A DNA stretch of 5,011 bases from NCBI GenBank assembly GCA_047974165.1, contig JBKECB010000045.1, positions 1 to 5,011 of the forward strand, given 5' to 3'. This stretch comes from Lactovum sp047974165 (GTDB lineage: Bacteria > Bacillota > Bacilli > Lactobacillales > Streptococcaceae). Positions 1-5,011 of the stretch are shown here, in pieces (the first letter of the stretch is position 1; every line of letters starts with the position of its first letter). The position numbers and the translations under genes were made by a program. Below the pieces are notes generated by a model, which worked only from the letters and a program-made list of their open reading frames with translations, had not been told where the DNA came from and searched no databases.

Positions 1-573
1 AGTTTAATGTTACAGTTTTCAGGTATTTTTTAAGCTAAAGCTGGAAATATTAATAGAATTTTAAAAAAACTAGAAAATCCTAATCATAATAACTGGTCAA
101 AAGACTAAGTAGAAAATAAAAGGGAAGCTGAAAAATTTTTAAAGTTTATTCAAAAATTTGTTAAAGACTCTGTAAATGATAGCTATAAAAAGTACTTGAT
201 GAGGTTGATACTTTTGGTATTGGTGACTTTTTACCAGATAAGCAAGAGGGAAAAGAAATAAAAAAAACTTCTAGTTTAATTAAACAACAAGAGACAGAAA
301 AAGTGAAAAATCAGTCTCTTGTTAGAAGAAAGGAAGAGGGTGGACCTGACAGATGAAGAATTTTAGGAGGTAGGAATTATAAAGGAGAAAGTTCAGAAAA
401 TGGCTTAAGAAATCCTGATAATGTAAATAACTCTTTTTCAGACATCTCTTTTGGAGCAGGTAATGAAGAGTGAAATAATAAAAGTAGTAAATTCTTCAAC
501 TCAAACAAAGAATGAAAAACTTAAAATTTATTCAAATAAAGTCTACCTATCAGAACTTAAAAAAGGAAATTGA
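1..573 (+). pseudogene. Remnant of a GHKL/MORC-like ATPase, C-terminal part (5' end outside window)
   Basis: No open frame spans this stretch, but adjoining frames give a coherent protein trace. Frame 1 reads from base 1 to about 191 and includes ENPNHNNW at 73-96, then a lysine- and glutamate-rich helix at 112-190. It is broken by TAA at 31-33 and TAA at 106-108. At about 191 the trace moves to the frame starting at 192, with DTFGIGDFLPD at 207-239, a charged stretch, a glycine-rich stretch, and TGA stops at 354-356 and 471-473. A third segment runs in frame 1 from 463 to TGA 571-573. A further tail in another frame (588-641) would overlap the next gene by ten bases, as is usual in operons. 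The ENPxHxxW followed by a basic helix and then a GxGxFLPD segment resembles, from memory, large ATP-binding proteins of the HSP90/MORC type found in restriction-like clusters. The ATPase domain itself would lie upstream, unseen, so the family call is tentative; the broken state is clear. Confidence 0.5.
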
Positions 574-612
574 TAGTATATTGACTTGAAGTTGAAAGAA
601 AATTGTCGATTA

Positions 613-622
613 AAGGTGGAGG
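613..622 (+). promoter_or_regulatory. Strong Shine-Dalgarno site before the 632 reading frame
   Basis: AAGGTGGAGG lies nine bases before the ATG at 632. A good ribosome binding site at the expected distance supports ATG 632 as the true ancestral start of the following dead gene, and shows it was a separate cistron rather than a continuation of the upstream remnant. Confidence 0.6.
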
Positions 623-631
623 TAGATATTT

Positions 632-1430
632 ATGCAAATAAAGAATAGCTTATATCCTTACCTTGTTTTATCTGATTTGGATGATTATCAAAGTAGCTCT
701 TACTTTACTGTGGATTATGAGTTAAGTCAAAAAATAGCTTTTAAAAATACTTCTTTAAAGTTTAACCTTTCATATTCTGAACTTGAAAAGTTAACTCAAG
801 AAGGAAAAGCAGTTTTTTATTAATGTTGAAAGCCCTAGAGTAGCTTATCAGAAAATGTATTGTATAGAAAATAATTCCTCAAAACTAGACTTTGATCTTA
901 AGGTTATGAGAATAAAGGGTGAAGTAACAAGATTTTTACTCACTTGTTCTGAAATTAAGAACTTTAAAAACCCTAATATAAACCTAGACTTATATGATGG
1001 AGATTATAATTTCCAAACTTAAGGTTGGGAAACCCTCTAGTGACTTCCTTTAGTGAAGAGTTTAAATTAGAGGAAATTAATAACTGTCGATTATAGTCAA
1101 GACATTATATTTATTTATCTTCCAAAAGAATATTATAGGAAATATTCAGACTATCAGTCAAGCTTTGATGAAGTAATGCTGGTCTCAATCATAAAGTCTA
1201 TCATTATTTATGTTCTTGAGGCTATAATCAAAAATAAAATTTTTGATATAGAAGAGTTACCATGGTATAAGGTATTTGAGAAGAGGCTTGAGTCTTTAGG
1301 AGGTTCTATAGATGAACTTATAAGTGAAAAAGAACGCAGTATCGTATTAGCACAAAAGATTTTAAAAGATCCTTTTAACAGTATGTTTAAAAACTTGGAA
1401 GAAAGAGTTGTAGAAAATGAAGGAGATTAA
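632..1430 (+). pseudogene. Broken gene of about 265 codons, unknown function, in the decayed cluster
   Basis: Three frames join into one protein. The N-terminal part (632-823) starts MQIKNSLYPYLVLSDLDD and runs 63 codons to TAA 821-823. Removing one T from the six-T run at 813-818 restores the frame, which then runs on as NVESPRVAYQKMYCIEN (from about 822) to TAA 1020-1022. A second shift there leads to KVGKPSSDFL, then a poorly readable stretch to about 1088. From 1089 the frame DYSQDIIFIYLPKEYY continues without a stop to TAA 1428-1430, through an amphipathic, mostly helical C-terminus. The ATG at 1176 is internal to this frame, not a start. The last bases overlap the next frame by 14 bases, an operon-like arrangement. 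I recall relatives opening with a YPYPVLSD-like motif and carrying an IYLPKE segment, near ATPase and restriction-type genes, but I know no function. At least three disruptions make it non-functional. Confidence 0.6.
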
Positions 1431-1697
1431 ATACTGTTCAGAAGGATTTTTGATAGAATATAAGGCTAATTTTGAGATAGACTACTTACCTTTATATCGT
1501 AAGAGAAATAAGGAAAAATTTCAAGAAATCTTTAAAGAAGAGGACTTACTTGAAGGAGATTTTGAATTTAACTTTCAAGAATTATACAAAATTTCAGAAT
1601 ATCCTACAAAAAGTGAGAGTATGAGGGAGAATATCAAGCTGATTTACTCGATGTTTTTAAGGCTAACAAAAATACAGGCAACTGAAAAGCATCTTGT
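1417..1697 (+). pseudogene. 5' fragment of a DUF6339-like gene, truncated by a deletion
   Basis: An open frame starts at ATG 1417, inside the end of the preceding dead gene, and reads MKEIKYCSEGFLIEYK, followed by an acidic, aromatic-rich region (FNFQELYKI at about 1570-1596) and SMRENIKLIYSMFLRLTK (1618-1671), then IQATEKHL. The last part resembles the 'A.EN...IY..L..LTP.QATDE.LW' segment that I associate with DUF6339 proteins, a family of unknown function encoded in bacterial defence-type clusters; the name is from memory. Family members continue well beyond this point, but here the frame ends at TGA 1699-1701 and the sequence immediately becomes type III Res in another frame. The frame is otherwise free of stops, so truncation, not scattered mutation, killed it. 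A 94-residue product could in principle still be made, but I would not expect it to work. Confidence 0.5.
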
Positions 1698-2193
1698 GTG
1701 ATTGAGGGAATTAAATACCAGCGAACAGAAAATTCTTATGATGCTAAGGTATTTATGAACAATAAAATCTCAGGTCAGCTTGGAGTTGACGTCTAAAAAA
1801 TAAATAAACATATTTATAATTATGTAAAGATGGATTTACAAATTGAATTTTAGTTTGCTGGAGAGCTGGAGGAAGAAAATAAAGTGATTATTTATGTCAA
1901 ACTTCCTAATGGCTTTAAAATAGAAACTCCGATTGGTAACTATAATCCTGACTGAGTAATTGTCATTGACAAAATAAAGATGAAGTATGTTTATTTTATC
2001 GCTGAGATAAAAAGGAAAAATCTCGTTGGAGATTTAAGTCGAAAAAAAAGCAAAAATTGAATGTGCTAGAAAGCATTTCAAGGTAATTAGTGATGACAGT
2101 ATCAAATATGAAGTTACTAAGATTATCGAAGTCTGCATGCCATTCTTAACTAAAATAAGCTGTCTTAGTTTTAGAGCTAGATTAAATAACTAA
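1698..2193 (+). pseudogene. res: Remnant of type III restriction endonuclease Res subunit, C-terminal nuclease domain
   Basis: From GTG 1698 the frame reads VIEGIKYQRTENSYDAKVF, a landmark just before the nuclease domain of type III Res proteins. After TAA 1794-1796 it continues in the same frame as INKHIYNYVKMDLQIE (1803-1850), TAG 1851-1853, FAGELEEENKVIIYVKLPNG (1854-1913), then FKIETPIGNYNPD (1914-1952), TGA 1953-1955 where the family has Trp, and FIAEIKRKN (to about 2021). One extra A in the eight-A run at 2042-2049 shifts the frame; after it come KIECARKHFKVI and KYEVTKIIEV, ending at TAA 2191-2193. The PD-ExK catalytic triplet is readable as Asp (1950-1952), Glu (2004-2006) and Lys (2010-2012). 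Intact Res proteins are roughly 900-1000 residues and carry SF2 helicase motifs; here only about 165 codons remain, and no mod methyltransferase is in the window. Three nonsense changes and a frameshift make it dead. The last ~20 codons (CMPFLTK onward) may not be native Res sequence. Confidence 0.85.
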
Positions 2194-2197
2194 GATA
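2161..2197. repeat. Inverted repeat (hairpin) between the dead res gene and hprK
   Basis: TCTTAGTT (2163-2170) pairs perfectly with AACTAAGA (2188-2195). A G-T and a T-A pair extend the stem to ten positions, around a 17-base loop. No T-run follows directly on either strand, so it is not a convincing intrinsic terminator. It spans the res remnant's last stop codon and sits just before the hprK promoter candidate. Its role is unknown. Confidence 0.4.
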
Positions 2198-2206
2198 TGT
2201 TATTAT
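2178..2206 (+). promoter_or_regulatory. Candidate extended -10 promoter for hprK-lgt
   Basis: TGTTATTAT at 2198-2206 matches an extended -10 box (TGnTATAAT) with one mismatch. At 17 bases upstream the -35 position (2178-2183, TAGATT) is poor, which is common for extended -10 promoters. Transcription would start near 2213, giving a leader of about 30 bases that holds the hprK ribosome binding site. A second weak -10-like TATATT lies at 2211-2216. The -35 region falls within the end of the res remnant, so the operon may partly depend on foreign DNA or on read-through. Confidence 0.4.
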
Positions 2207-2241
2207 AAGCTATATTATTTTTTAAGAATGAGGAGAGATTT

Positions 2242-3165
2242 GTGTGTACCGTTAGAGAATTAACAGAAAAGATTAAGTTTGACGTGATTAATTCGTCAGA
2301 AAGTTCTTTAGAAAAAGAGATTGTCTCTTCAGATATTTCAAGACCTGGTCTTGAGATGGCAGGCTATTTTGATTTTTTTGATCCGACTCGAATTCAGCTT
2401 TTTGGGATGAAAGAGTGGTCTTATATGATGAATGAGGTAGGAGATAATCGTTATGAGCTTTTGAAGCAGGTTTTTTCAAAGGAAACGCCGGCAGTTATTG
2501 TCTCACGTAATTTAGAGGTTCCTTCAGAGATGATTTCAGCTGCCCAGCATCATAATGTGACTCTTTTACACTCAAGAGAGACAACCAGTCGACTTTTAGG
2601 TCAGATTTCAAGCTTCTTGGATGAACGACTGGCAGTTCGTAATTCAATACATGGTGTTTTGATGGATATTTTTGGGATTGGCGTCTTGATACAAGGTGTG
2701 AGTGGTATTGGTAAGTCTGAAACAGGTTTGGACTTAGTCCGACGTGGTCATAAGCTAGTCGCCGATGACCGAGTAGAGGTTTATAAGAAAGATGACTTTA
2801 CAGTTTTAGGTGAGCCACCGGCAATCTTAAGAAACCTAATTGAGATTCGTGGTGTTGGGATTATCAATGTTCAAACACTTTTTGGAACAGGCTCCGTTAA
2901 AACAAATAGTAAAATTGATTTGGCAGTTAGACTTGAAAACTTTGACCCTAATAAAGAATATGATCGTCTGGGCACACAAACTAAAGAGTTGACGCTTGCA
3001 GAGGTAGAAGTACCCTTGCTAAAAATTCCTGTTAATGTCGGACGTAATCTTTCTGTTATTATTGAGGCTGCTGTCTCTAACTTCTCAGCAAAGCAGATGG
3101 GCTATGACACGACAAAGGAGTTTGAGCGTCGTTTGACAGAACTCATAGAAGGAAATAAAGAATGA
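2242..3165 (+). CDS. hprK: HPr kinase/phosphorylase
   Basis: This cytoplasmic bifunctional enzyme uses ATP or pyrophosphate to phosphorylate Ser46 of HPr, the phosphocarrier of the PTS, and removes that phosphate again. It thereby controls CcpA-dependent carbon catabolite repression and sugar uptake. The 307-residue product has the family's usual length. The N-terminal domain carries DISRPGLEMAGYF (31-43) and TPAVIVSRN (82-90). The C-terminal kinase domain has His137 in the HGVLMDIFG region, the Walker A loop GVSGIGKS (152-159), Asp175-Asp176 in LVADDRV, the family signature EIRGVGI (201-207), the K-loop around PVNVGRN (263-269), and KQMGYD (284-289). All expected key residues are present. 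Many relatives have Asp rather than Val at 153 in the Walker loop. The start is GTG, fixed by AGGAG at 2231-2235, six bases upstream; no ATG is available in frame. Its stop overlaps the lgt start, so the two are co-translated. Confidence 0.97.
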   Translation: MCTVRELTEKIKFDVINSSESSLEKEIVSSDISRPGLEMAGYFDFFDPTRIQLFGMKEWSYMMNEVGDNRYELLKQVFSKETPAVIVSRNLEVPSEMISAAQHHNVTLLHSRETTSRLLGQISSFLDERLAVRNSIHGVLMDIFGIGVLIQGVSGIGKSETGLDLVRRGHKLVADDRVEVYKKDDFTVLGEPPAILRNLIEIRGVGIINVQTLFGTGSVKTNSKIDLAVRLENFDPNKEYDRLGTQTKELTLAEVEVPLLKIPVNVGRNLSVIIEAAVSNFSAKQMGYDTTKEFERRLTELIEGNKE

Positions 3166-3956
3166 ATGCAAATATACTGACGCTCTCTCCCATTGCAATA
3201 AAACTTGGCCCTATAGCTATTCACTGGTATGCGATTATTATTATTTCAGGTGCTGTGATTGGAATCTGGCTAGCCATGCGCGAGGCTGGAAAAAAAGGAT
3301 GGGATACTGAGCTAATTTTAGATTATATTTTAGTTGCTTTTCCTCTTTCTTTAGTTGGGGCAAGATTATATTATGTTGCTTTTGAGTGGTCTTACTACTC
3401 AAGTCATTTGTCTGAAGTCTTCGCGATTTGGAATGGTGGGATTGCCATATATGGTGCTTTAATTACAGCTTTTCTTTACTTACTTTTCTTTTGTCATTAT
3501 AAAAAAATAAAAATTTTAGAATTTTTAGATATCGTTGCTCCAGCAGTGCTGATTGGTCAGTCCATTGGACGTTGGGGAAATTTTGTCAATCAAGAAGCTT
3601 ATGGTAAAGTAGTTGAAAATTTAGATTATTTACCAGAATTCATCCAAAATCAGATGATGATTAATGACTCTTATCGTCAGCCAACTTTCTTGTTTGAAAG
3701 TATCGGAACTTTCCTTGGTTTTTTACTGATTATTCTTTTTCGTCATCGTTTAAAATTTCTTAAATCAGGAGATATTTTTGCTTTTTATCTGATCTGGTAT
3801 GGGATTATCCGTGCTGTTGTTGAGGGGATGAGGACTGACAGTTTGATGTTATACAATTTACGTGTTTCTCAATGGTTGTCCTTAATTTTAGTGATTATTG
3901 GCCTTATCTTTTTAATTATTAATCATGGAAAGAAAAAAACAAACTTTTCAATTTAA
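3162..3956 (+). CDS. lgt: Prolipoprotein diacylglyceryl transferase
   Basis: This integral membrane enzyme transfers the diacylglyceryl group of phosphatidylglycerol to the lipobox cysteine of prolipoproteins, the first step of lipoprotein maturation before signal peptidase II. The 264-residue protein has about seven membrane segments (roughly 17-38, 51-72, 88-110, 118-135, 176-194, 204-222 and 236-254) and a short basic C-terminal tail. Visible motifs are HWYAIII (21-27), NGGIAIYGAL (91-100), the Lgt signature GRWGNFVNQEAYG (136-148) with Arg137, Asn140, Asn143 and Glu145, and YGIIRAVVEGMRTD (213-226). Tyr97 stands where the E. coli enzyme has its essential-region His103, which I believe is usual in Gram-positive Lgt. 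ATG 3162 overlaps the hprK stop in an ATGA arrangement, with AAGGA at 3149-3153 eight bases upstream. hprK-lgt adjacency is a widespread Firmicutes arrangement. A terminator follows at once. Confidence 0.97.
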   Translation: MNANILTLSPIAIKLGPIAIHWYAIIIISGAVIGIWLAMREAGKKGWDTELILDYILVAFPLSLVGARLYYVAFEWSYYSSHLSEVFAIWNGGIAIYGALITAFLYLLFFCHYKKIKILEFLDIVAPAVLIGQSIGRWGNFVNQEAYGKVVENLDYLPEFIQNQMMINDSYRQPTFLFESIGTFLGFLLIILFRHRLKFLKSGDIFAFYLIWYGIIRAVVEGMRTDSLMLYNLRVSQWLSLILVIIGLIFLIINHGKKKTNFSI

Positions 3957-3978
3957 TCCTGTTAATTCAGGATTTTTT
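3955..3978 (+). terminator. Intrinsic terminator of the hprK-lgt operon
   Basis: AATCCTG (3955-3961) pairs perfectly with CAGGATT (3968-3974) around a TTAATT loop, followed by a T-run that gives six Ts in total at 3973-3978. The left arm begins within the lgt TAA stop, so a ribosome finishing lgt would cover part of the stem. The stem is short (7 bp, three G-C pairs), so termination may be incomplete. Confidence 0.8.
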
Positions 3979-3995
3979 ATTTACAGGAAATGTAG

Positions 3996-4001
3996 TATAA
4001 T
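3996..4001 (+). promoter_or_regulatory. Consensus -10 box (TATAAT) of the ABC-F gene promoter
   Basis: A perfect TATAAT lies between the lgt terminator and the ABC-F start codon. The -35 position at 17 bases upstream (3973-3978) is TTTTTT, the T-run of the terminator; it is a poor match to TTGACA. TTTACA at 3980-3985 is a better match but only ten bases away, too close. Start of transcription is expected about seven bases after the box, at 4008-4009, which is the A of the start codon. Confidence 0.6.
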
Positions 4002-4008
4002 TGTATTT

Positions 4009-5011
4009 ATGTCAGATTTTATCGTATCACATTTAAACAAGTCTCAAGCTGATAAGCAGCTTTTTTCTGACTTAAGTTTTATTATCCATCCTTTAGATAG
4101 GATTGGACTTTTAGGGATTAATGGTGCTGGAAAGACAAGTTTACTTGATTGTTTAGCAGGGAAAAGTTCTTTTGATGGGGATAAGAATCCATTTAGTGTT
4201 GCAGGGAATTTTAAGATAAATTATCTGACACAAGAGCCAGACTTTAAAGCTGAAAATACAATCTTAGAAAGTGTTTTAGATAATAGCTTGGAGCAAGCCC
4301 GAGCAGTTAAGAACTATGAATTTCTTTTGTCTTCATTGGAAAAAAATCCAGAGGATAAAAGATTGCAAGAAAAATTAATAACTGCTGAAGCTGAAATGAC
4401 AACTTTAAATGCTTGGATGATTGAGTCTGAGGTTAAGATTATTCTGACTCAACTTGGATTGCCTAACTTTTTTACTCTAATTTCTTCTCTTTCTGGAGGG
4501 CAGAAGCGTCGTGTTCAGTTGGCACAAGCCTTGGTTAATCCTTCTGACTTACTTCTTTTAGATGAGCCGACTAATCATTTGGATGTTGAGCTGATTGAGT
4601 GGTTGCAGAAATATTTAACAAGCACAAAGAAAACTTTACTTTTTGTGACCCATGATCGTTACTTTTTAGACCAGATTTCAACTCGGATTTTTGAACTAGA
4701 GAATGGACAACTTTATCAGTATAAGGGAAACTATGAGGCTTATTTATTAGAAAAAGCTCAGCGTGAGGAGCAGGAACGCTCAAGTCAACGAAAGGCTGAG
4801 AAGATGTATCAGTCAGAGCTTGTCTGGATACGTAAGTCACCACAAGCAAGGACCACAAAACAGCAAGCACGCATTGATCGTTTTGATGACTTATCAGAAA
4901 AAGTCAAGGTTAAAAAGCAAGAGGAAGATTTACAGATTAACTTAGTTAGCCAGCGTTTGGGCAAAAAAGTAATCGAGTTTCAAAACGCAAGCTTTGCTTT
5001 TCAAGAGAAGG
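4009..5011 (+). CDS. ABC-F family ATPase, Uup/YfmR type (3' end outside window)
   Basis: A soluble, ribosome-associated ATPase with no membrane domain, not a transporter. B. subtilis YfmR, which it resembles closely over this half, helps ribosomes that stall (together with EF-P), and E. coli Uup is the Gram-negative relative. The visible 334 codons hold the first nucleotide-binding domain: Walker A GINGAGKT (36-43), an inserted arm (about 84-135), signature LSGGQ (161-165), Walker B with DEPTNHLD (185-192, catalytic Glu186) and the switch His215 in THDRYFL. Then comes the charged helical inter-domain linker that contacts P-site tRNA, with LVWIRKSPQARTTKQQAR at 271-288, the Uup/YfmR-type motif. 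The second ATPase domain begins near 320 and is cut by the window edge; relatives are about 630 residues. ATG 4009 aligns with the start of YfmR. No ribosome binding site lies within 15 bases upstream. The frame is clean, so truncation is only at the window edge. Confidence 0.93.
   Translation, partial: MSDFIVSHLNKSQADKQLFSDLSFIIHPLDRIGLLGINGAGKTSLLDCLAGKSSFDGDKNPFSVAGNFKINYLTQEPDFKAENTILESVLDNSLEQARAVKNYEFLLSSLEKNPEDKRLQEKLITAEAEMTTLNAWMIESEVKIILTQLGLPNFFTLISSLSGGQKRRVQLAQALVNPSDLLLLDEPTNHLDVELIEWLQKYLTSTKKTLLFVTHDRYFLDQISTRIFELENGQLYQYKGNYEAYLLEKAQREEQERSSQRKAEKMYQSELVWIRKSPQARTTKQQARIDRFDDLSEKVKVKKQEEDLQINLVSQRLGKKVIEFQNASFAFQEK

Noticed and set aside
286..323. Perfect 10-bp inverted repeat AACAAGAGAC / GTCTCTTGTT, next to a 12-bp palindrome at 274-285
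   Set aside because: It lies inside the coding trace of the dead ATPase gene and has no T-run. One such repeat is not unlikely by chance in 5 kb, so I do not call it functional.
1176..1430. ATG 1176 as the start of an 84-codon gene
   Set aside because: The same frame is open upstream to 1089 with meaningful sequence (IIFIYLPKEYY), and no ribosome binding site precedes 1176, so this ATG is an internal Met of the broken gene.
2042..2049. Phase-variable homopolymer switch in a restriction gene
   Set aside because: Type III systems do use such switches, usually in mod, but the same frame also carries three nonsense codons and the gene's front is gone, so changing the run length could not restore function.
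2228..2263. Short frame (11 codons) starting at ATG 2228 and overlapping the hprK start, a possible leader peptide
   Set aside because: No ribosome binding site is placed for it; its first codons are the hprK Shine-Dalgarno sequence itself.
2288..2479. Minus-strand open frame of 63 codons
   Set aside because: It lies wholly inside hprK on the opposite strand, has no visible ribosome binding site or family resemblance, and is a shadow of the real gene.
4571..4870. Minus-strand open frame of 99 codons
   Set aside because: It lies opposite the well-supported ABC-F gene; its composition is that of an antisense shadow.
4763..4945. Plus-strand open frame of 60 codons in another frame
   Set aside because: It is inside the ABC-F linker coding region, out of frame; its basic composition follows from the lysine-rich linker read out of register.

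Overview
The window looks like a low-GC lactic acid bacterium, most likely Lactococcus or a close streptococcal relative. The evidence is the sequence of HPr kinase/phosphorylase, its tight coupling to lgt, the AT-rich codon use and the strong AGGAG-type ribosome binding sites. The species call is from protein resemblance by eye; no search was run. All genes, live or dead, are on the + strand.

Left part (about 1-2193) is a graveyard. It has no intact gene, but reading across stops and frameshifts shows four co-oriented, closely packed gene remnants. They are (i) the C-terminal part of a protein that resembles the GHKL/MORC-type ATPases of restriction-like defence clusters (1-573); (ii) a protein of about 265 codons of unknown function with its own strong ribosome binding site (632-1430); (iii) the N-terminal part of a protein resembling the DUF6339 family (1417-1697); and (iv) the last ~165 codons of a type III restriction endonuclease (Res), including its PD-ExK nuclease motif (1698-2193). 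Remnants (iii) and (iv) are fused at about 1693-1701, apparently by a deletion. I read this as a decayed defence island. Remnants i-iii look like a degraded cassette whose intact relatives may be a poorly described system.

Right part (2193-5011) is healthy core genome. A candidate extended -10 promoter precedes hprK (GTG start, 2242-3165). hprK overlaps lgt (3162-3956) by 4 bases in a two-gene operon. HprK/P sets the phosphorylation of HPr at Ser46 and so carbon catabolite control; Lgt puts diacylglycerol on prolipoproteins. The operon ends in an intrinsic terminator whose stem contains the lgt stop codon. A TATAAT box then lies only seven bases before the ATG of an ABC-F ATPase of the Uup/YfmR type (4009 to beyond the window end), with no nearby ribosome binding site, so this gene may be read from a leaderless mRNA.

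The intact genes show no sign of decay, which argues that the stops and frameshifts on the left are real mutations rather than general sequencing error.
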